From contig NZ_JAKLTS010000002.1 of assembly GCF_022012445.1 (NCBI RefSeq), positions 186,001-250,000 of the forward strand: a stretch of 64,000 bases of DNA. The letters are read 5' to 3'. Of the stretch, positions 16,963 to 24,979 are shown in pieces (the first letter of the stretch is position 1; each line of letters begins with the position of its first letter). The DNA comes from Massilia sp. TS11 (lineage in GTDB: Bacteria > Pseudomonadota > Gammaproteobacteria > Burkholderiales > Burkholderiaceae_D). Below the pieces are notes generated by a model. It was not told where the DNA came from. It searched no databases and worked only from the letters and a program-made list of their open reading frames with translations. Both the position numbers and the translations under genes were made by a program.

Positions 16963-19350
16963 ATGGTGCAGCCCGTCAAATTTGCCAACAGAACTGTTGA
17001 AATCGCCAAGTTCAGGCAGTTTTTTCAGAGCCGTGATCCGACCAAGCGGGCAATCATCTTCCGAGCATCGAAATCCAGCGGGATATCCGAGTTTCTCAAA
17101 CATCTGGCAGCCAGCCAGGAAAAAAGCGGGATTGCCATCTACTTTGACATGGCGGCCGGCGGCGTTTCTCAATTAGCTGATGCGTTGAAGGACAAGCGCG
17201 ACGAGCGCTTGCTCTGCCGCCTTGGCTTTTTCTTCCAGGCGCCGCCGCTTATCTCCTTTCTGTCCAAGCTGGTCACGCTGTCGACAGCCACGCAGACCTT
17301 TGCCTCGCGCTTTGGCGTCACCACCCTGGTCGGCATCGGCGAGGGCATTCTGCTGACCCCTTTTCCGTCGACCTCGACCGCGCGCATTTGCAAGATGGCA
17401 TTGACCTGGCCGCGGCCGGATGTGCTGTTTTTTTTGGACAACGCACAGAAGAAGACCGCGGAAATCGTCCAGCTCGCCCAAGCCTGTGCGGCGGATGACC
17501 ACTATCGGCATGTGCGCTTTGTACTGGCGGTGACCGATGAAACGGAGGGTAATCTAGCCGAGGCCGGCTTCCGGCAACGATTACCATTCGGCCCTGAGGC
17601 CATCGACGAACAAGCACTGCAACCGATCGACGCTCAATTCGTCGCCGCCATTTGCGCCGCTAATGGTCTCGCGCTGGATACGGCCGATTTCGACCGGTAT
17701 GCGGCGCTGGCCGGGAACGACATGTGGATGCTGCTTAGTCACCTGACTGTGCGCGGAACGTCCGCCCGTCCTGTAGCACTGGGACCGGTCAGTGAATTCC
17801 TGGTCCGCCTGCTGGTCGTTGCAGAGCAGCCACTGCGGCTGGCGGACATGCGTTTGCTTGCACTTTATTCAGAACAGATCGTTTGCACGCCGGATGCATT
17901 TGACAAAGCGATCGCTGACTTGCAGGCCCAGCGCATCATTCAGCGCCACGCAACGGAGGACGGTGAGGCACTGATTCTGCTGGTGAGTGATTCGGCGCTG
18001 CCGGTCCGCGCCATCAAGGGCGCTGAGGTCGCCAATCTCGCGGTGGCCCGCGATTTATACGACTTCTTCGCTGAAGCCGAACGTGCCGGCTCCGCGCGCC
18101 ACTCTGATGCTGCGCTGGCTCAACTACTCTACCGTCTGGCGCACGATCTCGATCCGGCTGCGCTGCCGGCCCGCGCCCAGACCCTGGTGCGAATCGCCAT
18201 GGCGCAAGGGTCGATGGCCGATGCGGAGCGCTATATTGCGCATGCCCAGAGAAAGCACGGGGCGGCCAATCTGCATGACTTCTTCGTGCAGATTTCACTC
18301 TTCGTCTCGCTGCAGGATTATGCGCGCGCCAAGGAGATTCTCGAAAAGATCCCTCGGGTCGAGTTCAGCCGCTATCGCATCCTGCGCATTCTCGACGCTG
18401 TTGCTCTGAATCGCATACGCAGTCACGCCGACGCCAATGTCGCGATCGACCGTCTGCTTGCTGAGCACGGTTCTGCGGAAGAGCGTGTGCTGCTAGTGTC
18501 GTACAAGATTGCCGGCCTCCTGCACGAGGAAGAATGGGCGGCCGCCTCCGCCGTGTTGAGTGAATGGCGCCCCCAGTTGAGCAAGGCAGCGAACTACCCC
18601 TACCTGCTTAGAACGGCAGCGGCCGTTCCCATGCTGCATCCGCAAGCGGATCTGGCGGCTGCTGAACAGATGCTGCTTGAGGCACTGCGGGGCTTCCGCG
18701 CTGCCAGGGACGCGTTTGGCGAGGCTACCACCGTATGCAATCTCGGGGTGACCAGAGCCTATGCCGGTGACTTTGCTGCGGCCGAGCGGGATTTTCACGT
18801 CGCCTATCGTAGCCTTGCCGTGCTCGGCACGCAGCATATTCAGGAGTCGGGGACAAATCTCGGTACGGCGCTATTGTGTTTGGGCGAATACGCGCGCGCC
18901 AGACTTCACATGAACAAACTTCTGCCGATGATGGAGATGAATTATCCGCGCGCAATCACAGAGGCGAACCTGGCGATGCTGCATTTGTACGACGGGCAGA
19001 CGCAGCAGGCCCTCGATCAGGTGCGTGCCCTGATCATCGCCGCCGATGCGGTGAAAGTGCTTGATTGCGCGCGTCATGTGCGCTTTGCCGGTGCCTTGAT
19101 CGAATACTGCGCCGGTTACCCGGTGCGCGCTACCGCCTTGCTCGATGAAATCGACACCATTGGCGGTGATAGTCCATATCTGAACCGACTACGTACGCGC
19201 TTCAGCGCTGGCCCCCTGGAAGCGGCTGAAGCACTCGCACTCTACCGCACCGACTGGATGCAATACTGGTCACAGAACCCACTTCAAATGCTGCCGGCTT
19301 CCACACTGACGGCCCAAAGCATGTTCCACCACGTGGCCGAGCACGCCTGA
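16963..19350 (+). CDS. STAND-like NTPase-fold protein with TPR-type repeats
   Basis: 795 residues. The start has the FxNRxxE signature of STAND/AAA_16 ATPases (residues 7-13). The P-loop position reads FRASKSSGIS (33-42) and lacks the Lys of a normal GKS/T; the Walker B-like strand is LFFLDNAQ (155-162). Residues about 200-340 look like a winged-helix region, and from about 380 on there are helical TPR-type repeats (SMADAERYIAHA, DYARAKEILEKI, DFAAAERDFHVAYR, EYARARLHMNKL). The layout resembles signalling or defence STAND proteins, but nucleotide binding may be lost. No Shine-Dalgarno is seen before ATG 16963; coupling to the integrase is likely. GC content is lower than in flanking genes. 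Function unknown. Confidence 0.65.
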   Translation: MVQPVKFANRTVEIAKFRQFFQSRDPTKRAIIFRASKSSGISEFLKHLAASQEKSGIAIYFDMAAGGVSQLADALKDKRDERLLCRLGFFFQAPPLISFLSKLVTLSTATQTFASRFGVTTLVGIGEGILLTPFPSTSTARICKMALTWPRPDVLFFLDNAQKKTAEIVQLAQACAADDHYRHVRFVLAVTDETEGNLAEAGFRQRLPFGPEAIDEQALQPIDAQFVAAICAANGLALDTADFDRYAALAGNDMWMLLSHLTVRGTSARPVALGPVSEFLVRLLVVAEQPLRLADMRLLALYSEQIVCTPDAFDKAIADLQAQRIIQRHATEDGEALILLVSDSALPVRAIKGAEVANLAVARDLYDFFAEAERAGSARHSDAALAQLLYRLAHDLDPAALPARAQTLVRIAMAQGSMADAERYIAHAQRKHGAANLHDFFVQISLFVSLQDYARAKEILEKIPRVEFSRYRILRILDAVALNRIRSHADANVAIDRLLAEHGSAEERVLLVSYKIAGLLHEEEWAAASAVLSEWRPQLSKAANYPYLLRTAAAVPMLHPQADLAAAEQMLLEALRGFRAARDAFGEATTVCNLGVTRAYAGDFAAAERDFHVAYRSLAVLGTQHIQESGTNLGTALLCLGEYARARLHMNKLLPMMEMNYPRAITEANLAMLHLYDGQTQQALDQVRALIIAADAVKVLDCARHVRFAGALIEYCAGYPVRATALLDEIDTIGGDSPYLNRLRTRFSAGPLEAAEALALYRTDWMQYWSQNPLQMLPASTLTAQSMFHHVAEHA

Positions 19351-20301
19351 CAGAGACAGGCCATGGGCTGCGGCAGCTAGGCCAATCGCACCATCGGCGC
19401 CGAGATAACAGCACAGGTTGAATTCCAGGAACTGGCGTTGCCCCGTGTGCGGGTCGTACCGGTAGTCGATGCGCAGGTAATCCATCGGGCCCGTGGCCGA
19501 CCAGAGTGCCAGCGCATCGCGGCAGATGTCGTCTGCCACGCCGTCCAGCATCAGCAGTTCGTAGCCAAGCGGATCGTCCATCTTCAGATCCTCGGTCAGG
19601 ATATTCCCGGCCTTGTCGGAGCGCGGATGAACGTGGCCGAGGATGAGAGGCATGGTGTCGCCAAGTATCGGTACGGTGACGTCAATGCCGGGAGCAAATT
19701 GCTCGACCAGGACTGGCACACCCTCGCGTAGCCGCTGGGCGGCGACCGCCTTCGCCCCAGACCAGGTATCCTGCAGCGACTGCGCTGTGATGCCTTCCGA
19801 CCCTGCACCGAAGCGGTCTTTGATGAAGTAAGGGCCAGCAAATAAGGGCGCCGCCTCAAGGGCAGCCTCATCCGAGTAGGGTATGCCGTCGGGACAAGGA
19901 ATGCCCAGTGCGCGCGCGGCCAGCTTGCTCAGCCATTTGTCTTCGGCGAGGGCTCGGATGCCCGGCGGAGCACCGAGGTAGGGAATGCGCGCATATTCGC
20001 AGAAGGCCGATACCAGGACTTCCGATTGGTTGAGCGGCATCCGGTTATACAACGAGAACACAAAATCGACATTGCCTCTGGCGAACAATGCGGAGGTCGG
20101 CTGGGCGGAGGAGCGCATCTGATAGCCCAGTTCGCCAAGCAGCTGCCAGATACTGAAATGGTAGGCCGGATAGCCGCCGTCTCCTGGGAAGGTCTTCGCG
20201 CATGGGGCAGATTCATCCGGCGCATACTCAGCAAGGAAGAGGATACGCCGCTGCTCGGGGACTTGTGGTTGCAGGATACGTTCGGCGATTGAGGGCGGCA
20301 T
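19270..20301 (-). CDS. D-Ala-D-Ala ligase-like ATP-grasp protein
   Basis: 343 residues in the ATP-grasp fold. Visible elements are DKWLSKLAARALGIPCPD (about 121-138), the ATP-binding strand YFIKDRFGAGSEGI with Lys161, VLVEQFAPGIDVTV (198-210), and the metal ligands Asp279 (RIDYR), Glu293 and Asn295 (LEFNLCC). This is the pattern of D-alanine-D-alanine ligases, but the N-terminal part (FLAEYAPDE, PAYHFSIWQLLGELGY) does not look like a housekeeping Ddl, so it may join other amino or hydroxy acids. Convergent with the STAND-like gene, overlapping it by 81 bases. ATG 20301 lacks a clear Shine-Dalgarno and is six bases from the right repeat. Confidence 0.75.
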   Translation of the reverse strand: MPPSIAERILQPQVPEQRRILFLAEYAPDESAPCAKTFPGDGGYPAYHFSIWQLLGELGYQMRSSAQPTSALFARGNVDFVFSLYNRMPLNQSEVLVSAFCEYARIPYLGAPPGIRALAEDKWLSKLAARALGIPCPDGIPYSDEAALEAAPLFAGPYFIKDRFGAGSEGITAQSLQDTWSGAKAVAAQRLREGVPVLVEQFAPGIDVTVPILGDTMPLILGHVHPRSDKAGNILTEDLKMDDPLGYELLMLDGVADDICRDALALWSATGPMDYLRIDYRYDPHTGQRQFLEFNLCCYLGADGAIGLAAAAHGLSLSGVLGHVVEHALGRQCGSRQHLKWVL

Positions 20302-20307
20302 GGTGAT

Positions 20308-20324
20308 GATAATTACTAGTTATC
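20308..20324 (-). repeat. Right 17-bp inverted repeat, candidate recombination site
   Basis: Reads GATAATTACTAGTTATC on the plus strand, the exact reverse complement of 16937-16953. It lies between the ATP-grasp start codon and its promoter candidate. The bases outside the two repeats (cctacg on the left, acttgt on the right) do not form a target duplication. Confidence 0.75.
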
Positions 20325-20340
20325 ACTTGTAGTACTGCCC

Positions 20341-20369
20341 ATTTGATTTGATTTTGGCAATGTTGTCAA
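20341..20369 (-). promoter_or_regulatory. Sigma-70-like promoter outside the right repeat
   Basis: On the minus strand TTGACA (20369-20364), a 17-base spacer and TCAAAT (20346-20341). It lies outside the bracketed segment and now points at the ATP-grasp gene; after inversion it would point at the STAND-like gene. Confidence 0.5.
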
Positions 20370-20415
20370 TGATTGTTGAATTTATGGGGCCGATACGGGT
20401 GCTGCCGCGCTGTGT

Positions 20416-22302
20416 TCATGATTTCGTGACCGGCGCGTCCTGCAGGTGCGCGATCGCGCCGAGTGCGAAGTCCCATGCCACGCGACAGCCGCCGGCTTCG
20501 CTCAGGTCCCAGTGCGCATGGCCGCCCCAGCGCTGGCAGCGCAGGGCCATATTGCGCCGGCCCTGGCCGCTCCCGTCGGCATGCGCCGGCTGCAGGCCAA
20601 TGCCATCGTCATCGAGCTGGAAGTGCAGGCGCTCGCCATCGAGCGTGATGCGCACGGCGATACGGCGCGCGCGCGCGTGTTTCAACGCATTGCTGACCGC
20701 CTCGCGCAGCACGCGTGCGATGTCGAGCGCGGCCGAGGGCAGTACCTCGGGACCGGGCGCGTCGAGCGGATAGTCGGGCGCTTCCCAGGCGAAGCGCAGG
20801 CCGGCATTGGTGATGCGCGTCGCCACCTCGCTGCGCAGGTCGGCCAGCAGAAAGGCCAGCGGCTGCGGCCCCTGACCGGAATGCGAGACCATCGCACGCA
20901 AATCCTGCAGCGCCGCGCGCGCCGTTTGCGCATGCTCGGGATCGGGTGCGGCGATCACCAGCGTCAGGAGCTTGGCGCCGATGTCGTCGTGCAGATCGCG
21001 GTAAATCTGTTCGCGCTCTTCCTGCAGCAGGCGGTCCTGCTGCAGGCGCTGGGCCTGGCTGGCGCTGTGCAGCGCCTCGGCCGTGCGCTGGTGGACCTGT
21101 TGCTCGAGGCCTTTGTTCATGTCGAGCAGGCGCTGCTGCATCAGTCGGTAGCGGCGCAGCACCATGAACAGGATACAGCCGAACAGCAGCACGCCGGCGA
21201 AGTGATTCAGCATCGGCTCGGCGAAATCGAGGCGGCCGGCCCACCAGGCCAGATCGTGCAGATTGAGGCCATGGGCGGCCAGCAGCACGCCGGAAACGAC
21301 GATGGCTTCGGTATCGGCCGCGCGCACCCCATGCAGCACCGAGGCGCCGAGCAGGGCCAGGTAGAAGGCGCCGGGCAGGGCGAACAGGCCGGTGGAGGCG
21401 GCGGCGAAACCGCGCGGCCAGTCGTAGGCGGTGAAGCCGAGCACCAGCAGCCAGGTGACGATCATCAGCGGCGCCATCCAGCGCAGGCGCAGATGGAAGA
21501 AGCGGTAGAGGAACAGGCCGATCAGGTAGGGATAGGACAGGCGCGCCAGGTAGTAGTACATCTCCCAGCGCGCGCCGCCGATCCAGGGCGTCTCGCTGCT
21601 CCAGCCGAACACCGAGATCGCCCAGCAGATCATCGACAGGCCGGCGTAGGCGAAGCCGCGCTCGCCCATCGTGTGGTTCAGGCCCAGCATCATCAGCGCC
21701 AGGAAGATCATCGCCAGGCCAATCGCCTGCTGCGCGATCGGCTGCCAGATCAGCATCCGCTGGTAGTAGGGCGCGAGGCGCTGGTAGTCACCCACATACA
21801 CCTGCGACAGGCCGCCGCGCAGGCCGGGCAGGGTCTTCAGGCGGATCGTGGCCCGGTGGCGCCCGGCTGTGCCGGCCGGCGGATCGAGCCGGTACAGGCG
21901 TGGCTGATTGAGCTGGCGCGGCGCCTCGCCGTCCCAGCTGGCGGGCATGTCGACCAGGTCGTCGTCCCAGTGCAGGGCGCCGGTCATCGACCAGCGCGGG
22001 ATATACACGGCGGGCTGGCGCAGGTCGGCCGGCAGATCGAATTCGAGCCGGTAGGTCGCCAGGCCGGCGCGGCCCGGCGCACGCGCGTCCCACAGGTCGG
22101 GCAGGCTGATCGCCTGCCAGCTGCGTTCGCCGTCGTGCAGGACCCAGGCGCTGACGGGCAGCACGGCGTCGGCGGCGGCGGGCGCGCGGCCGACCAGCAG
22201 CGAGCGGCTGGCCAGGCTGATCAGAATGGCCGGCAGCAGTACCCCGAACGCCAGCCACAGGTGGCGCCGCTGGGCCAGCAGTTGGCGCAGCCAGCGCTTC
22301 AT
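20416..22302 (-). CDS. Membrane sensor histidine kinase, NarL-partner type (HisKA_3)
   Basis: 628 residues. After an N-terminal helix there is a periplasmic beta-rich domain (about residues 35-180) with a sugar-binding-like look (TYRLEFDLPADLRQPAVYIP), then seven or so membrane helices, as in 7TMR-DISM sensors, then a coiled coil and HisKA_3 (EREQIYRDLHDDIGAKLL, His near residue 437). The HATPase has EAVSNALKHARA and DDGIGL. The ATG at 22302 overlaps the response regulator stop (ATGA). It should phosphorylate the regulator encoded immediately upstream; the signal is unknown. Confidence 0.88.
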   Translation of the reverse strand: MKRWLRQLLAQRRHLWLAFGVLLPAILISLASRSLLVGRAPAAADAVLPVSAWVLHDGERSWQAISLPDLWDARAPGRAGLATYRLEFDLPADLRQPAVYIPRWSMTGALHWDDDLVDMPASWDGEAPRQLNQPRLYRLDPPAGTAGRHRATIRLKTLPGLRGGLSQVYVGDYQRLAPYYQRMLIWQPIAQQAIGLAMIFLALMMLGLNHTMGERGFAYAGLSMICWAISVFGWSSETPWIGGARWEMYYYLARLSYPYLIGLFLYRFFHLRLRWMAPLMIVTWLLVLGFTAYDWPRGFAAASTGLFALPGAFYLALLGASVLHGVRAADTEAIVVSGVLLAAHGLNLHDLAWWAGRLDFAEPMLNHFAGVLLFGCILFMVLRRYRLMQQRLLDMNKGLEQQVHQRTAEALHSASQAQRLQQDRLLQEEREQIYRDLHDDIGAKLLTLVIAAPDPEHAQTARAALQDLRAMVSHSGQGPQPLAFLLADLRSEVATRITNAGLRFAWEAPDYPLDAPGPEVLPSAALDIARVLREAVSNALKHARARRIAVRITLDGERLHFQLDDDGIGLQPAHADGSGQGRRNMALRCQRWGGHAHWDLSEAGGCRVAWDFALGAIAHLQDAPVTKS

Positions 22303-22931
22303 ACGAGGCCAAGGGCGCGGGCGGTCAGGGCCGCTTCGGCGCGCGTCGAGACATTCAGTTTGCGGTAGATGACCTTGACGTAGCCGGCCACGGTATTGGC
22401 CGTTAGTTGCAGCAGGTCGGCCGCCTCGCGCAGGGTCAGGCCCTTGGCGATCAGCACCAGCACCTCGCGCTCGCGCGGGGTCAGGGCTTCCTCCAGCGGC
22501 GGGGCGCTTGCGCCGGCGCGGAAATGGTGGAGCAGTTTGCGCGCGATCGCGGGCGAGAGCGGCGGGCGGCCATCGAGAATGCCGCGCAGTGCCAGTTCGA
22601 CGTCGCCGGCGGCGGCATCCTTGAGCAGGTAGCCGATCGCGCCGGCGCGCAGGGCCGGGAACAGATGCTGATCGTCGTCGTAGATGCTGGCCACCACGCA
22701 GACGGTGTCGGGCGCGTGTTCGCTGCACCATTGGATCAGCTCGACGCCGGAACCGTCGGGCAGGCCGAGGTCGATCAGGGCCACCGCCGGCGCGCCGGCG
22801 CGCAGCTGCGCCAGCGCGCTCTGGACGGTGTCGGCCGTGCGCAACGCAATCGGCGGAAAAGCACGGCGCAGGGCGGCGCTCAGCCACTCGCGCGAGGCAG
22901 GGACGTCGTCGACCACCAGCCCGGTTTTCAT
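22299..22931 (-). CDS. LuxR/NarL-family response regulator
   Basis: 210 residues from ATG 22931. Receiver with VVDD, phosphoacceptor in VALIDLGLPDGSG (Asp near 54) and Lys in GYLLKDAA; the C-terminal LuxR helix-turn-helix reads LTPREREVLVLIAKGLTLREA and TVAGYVKVIYRKLNV. First gene of a two-gene operon with the kinase. Its promoter region is shared with the divergent lipoprotein gene and contains two inverted repeats (22984-22997 and 23010-23030) that could be its own sites. Confidence 0.92.
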   Translation of the reverse strand: MKTGLVVDDVPASREWLSAALRRAFPPIALRTADTVQSALAQLRAGAPAVALIDLGLPDGSGVELIQWCSEHAPDTVCVVASIYDDDQHLFPALRAGAIGYLLKDAAAGDVELALRGILDGRPPLSPAIARKLLHHFRAGASAPPLEEALTPREREVLVLIAKGLTLREAADLLQLTANTVAGYVKVIYRKLNVSTRAEAALTARALGLV

Positions 22932-22983
22932 GGGTCCTCCATCGGTATAGCGCCATTGTGCAAGCCTGGCTGGCGCTGCCAAC

Positions 22984-22997
22984 CCCCTGAACAGGGG
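22984..22997. promoter_or_regulatory. Inverted repeat CCCCTG-AA-CAGGGG
   Basis: Perfect 6-bp arms with a two-base centre, in the intergenic region between the NarL-type regulator and the divergent lipoprotein gene. Candidate operator; the protein is not known. Confidence 0.4.
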
Positions 22998-23009
22998 ATG
23001 CACAGATTA

Positions 23010-23030
23010 GCATTTTGCTAGCGAAAATGC
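23010..23030. promoter_or_regulatory. Inverted repeat GCATTTT-N7-AAAATGC
   Basis: Perfect 7-bp arms around GCTAGCG, 35 bases before the lipoprotein start codon and 13 bases from the neighbouring CCCCTG repeat. Candidate operator for the divergent promoter. Confidence 0.4.
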
Positions 23031-23065
23031 CCGCGCTGTGTCCAATAACCAACCAGGATTTCGCC

Positions 23066-24970
23066 ATGCAAAATCGCTCCCTGCTTCGTCTGTCGCCACT
23101 GAGCCTGGCCCTTGTGCTTGCCGCCTGCGGCGGCGGTTCTTCCAGCAATACGGCGCCGACGCCCGCACCGGCGCCCGTCCCGGCGCCCGCGCCCACGCCG
23201 ACGCCCGCGGTCACCAGCGTCACCGTCAGCGGGACGGCGGCCACGGGCGCGCCGCTGGCCAATGCCAGTGTCCAGCTCAAATGCCGTGCCAATACGATTC
23301 CGGCCACAACCAGCGGCAGTACGGGCAGCTTCAGCCTGGCGGTCCCGTCCGATAGTTTCCCTTGCGTCGGCCGGGCCAGCGCCGGCAGCGTCACCTTGCA
23401 CGCAGTGCTCGAGGGGGCCAGCGGCAATACGGCGCGCATGAACATCACCCCGTTCACCGAGATGATGGTGGCCCAGATGGCGGGCAGCACCCGCACCCCG
23501 GCCCAGTTCTTCGAGGCGATCGGCGTCAGCGCGGCCGGGGCGCCGGCCTTCAGCGCCATCAACGCCAGTGCGGTGGCGGCCGCCTTTGCCGGCCTGAAGA
23601 ATATCGTGCCGGACAGCGTGCGCAGCGCGCTCAATGAGCTGGGCAGCGAAACCCCGCTGAACGTGAATTTCCTGGCCAATGGCAGCGGCCACGACGCCGC
23701 CCTCGACAGCTTCAACCAGGCCTTGGCCGCGGCCAAACTGACGCTGGCCCAGGCCAGTGCCAGCCTGGCGGCCAATCCGGGCGGCAGCGTGGCCCTGCTG
23801 CCGCTGGTCCAGGTGCAGACCCTCAGCGCCCAGGCCGGCGCCAGCATCAGCATCGCCATCAGCGGCAAGGCCCTGCCTGCCAATAGCGATGTGACGGTCC
23901 GCTTTGGCAGCATCACCACCGCGCTCGGCAAGACCAATGCCAGCGGCACCAGCGTGACGGTGACGCTGCCGTCCAGCCTGGGCGTGACCGGTCTGCCGCT
24001 TGCCGTCGCCGTCGATGGCGCCTATGGCTCGGCGCTGCTGACCGTGCTGGCGCCGCCGACGCCGGTGCCGCCTGCCGGCGAAAGCCGCAAGCCGCTGCTG
24101 GTGCGGACCCCGACCGGCTTCGCGGATCTGAACTACAAAGCCACGGCGGCCGATGTGGCCGAACTCGACGGTAAGAAGTTCGACGGCACCCTGGGTGACG
24201 GTTCGGCCTGCTCGGTGGGCTTCAACCGGGGCACGATGACGCTGACGGCGCGCGGCGCCAGTTACAGCGCCAGCTTCAACGGCGACAGCAACGACAGCAT
24301 CGAGTCGAACATGGGCAATGGCTCGCCCTACCTGAGCCTGACGGCCGTGGACGGCGGCACCAAGACCGTGTTCGCCACGCTGGGCGCGGCCAGTATTGCC
24401 TCGGCCACCGGGGTGCCGGTCGGCGATGTCTGCCGCCTCAGCAAGGGTGCGGCGCTGCCGGCCGACTTCACGACCCTGAGCCTGAGCGACCGTTCCTGGG
24501 CCGCCAACAAGGCGCGCATCGTCTCTGCCACCCCGTACACGGGCAAGGGCAAGCGGACCGGCGGCAGCGGCACCGAGTCCTGCAGCGTGACGATCTCCGA
24601 GACGGCCGTCAAAATCCAGGTCGGCAGCGCGCCTGAAGTCAGCGTGCCGCTCGAGGTGCTGGCCGATGGCAGCGTGGGCGGGGTCAACTACGGCACCAGC
24701 GGCGCCTGGTTGCCCTGGTATGTGGCGCCGCTGGTCGCGGTCAAGGCGCCGGCGATCGAGTTCACCAGCTATGCGCGCCACAGCACGGCCGACGAGGCGG
24801 CCGGCAATGGCGCGTATGCGGAGATCCGTGCCTTCTACGCGGGCGATGGGAGCAACCAGATCACTGGTCTGGGCCAGGTGTTCGTGCGCAAGCAGAAGAC
24901 CGCCGGCGGCACCTATGAGGACAACTACGCCTGCGTGATCCGGCAGTCGAAGAACGGAGTCGACTGGTAA
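23066..24970 (+). CDS. Putative lipoprotein with Pro/Ala-rich linker
   Basis: 634 residues from ATG 23066 (AGGA 11 bases upstream). The signal peptide ends in LAAC (Cys near 21), followed by GGGSSSN and a Pro/Ala/Thr linker of about 25 residues that would reach from the membrane anchor. Next comes a carboxypeptidase-regulatory-like beta domain (SGTAATGAPLANASVQL). The rest is beta-rich with several Cys and is not recognised. Likely anchored to the outer membrane. It is divergent from the two-component operon, which could regulate it; that is inference from position and the shared repeats. Confidence 0.75.
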   Translation: MQNRSLLRLSPLSLALVLAACGGGSSSNTAPTPAPAPVPAPAPTPTPAVTSVTVSGTAATGAPLANASVQLKCRANTIPATTSGSTGSFSLAVPSDSFPCVGRASAGSVTLHAVLEGASGNTARMNITPFTEMMVAQMAGSTRTPAQFFEAIGVSAAGAPAFSAINASAVAAAFAGLKNIVPDSVRSALNELGSETPLNVNFLANGSGHDAALDSFNQALAAAKLTLAQASASLAANPGGSVALLPLVQVQTLSAQAGASISIAISGKALPANSDVTVRFGSITTALGKTNASGTSVTVTLPSSLGVTGLPLAVAVDGAYGSALLTVLAPPTPVPPAGESRKPLLVRTPTGFADLNYKATAADVAELDGKKFDGTLGDGSACSVGFNRGTMTLTARGASYSASFNGDSNDSIESNMGNGSPYLSLTAVDGGTKTVFATLGAASIASATGVPVGDVCRLSKGAALPADFTTLSLSDRSWAANKARIVSATPYTGKGKRTGGSGTESCSVTISETAVKIQVGSAPEVSVPLEVLADGSVGGVNYGTSGAWLPWYVAPLVAVKAPAIEFTSYARHSTADEAAGNGAYAEIRAFYAGDGSNQITGLGQVFVRKQKTAGGTYEDNYACVIRQSKNGVDW

Positions 24971-24979
24971 GTCTGGCGT

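Noticed and set aside
16937..20324. Terminal inverted repeats of an insertion sequence
   Set aside because: There is no transposase between the repeats, no target duplication at the outer sides, and the recombinase lies outside with its stop codon inside the left repeat. A recombination site or shared operator fits better.
22303..23949. Upstream extension of the histidine kinase frame to about 1177 codons
   Set aside because: The extension runs through the response regulator and the divergent lipoprotein genes. The ATG at 22302 with ATGA overlap gives a normal kinase start.
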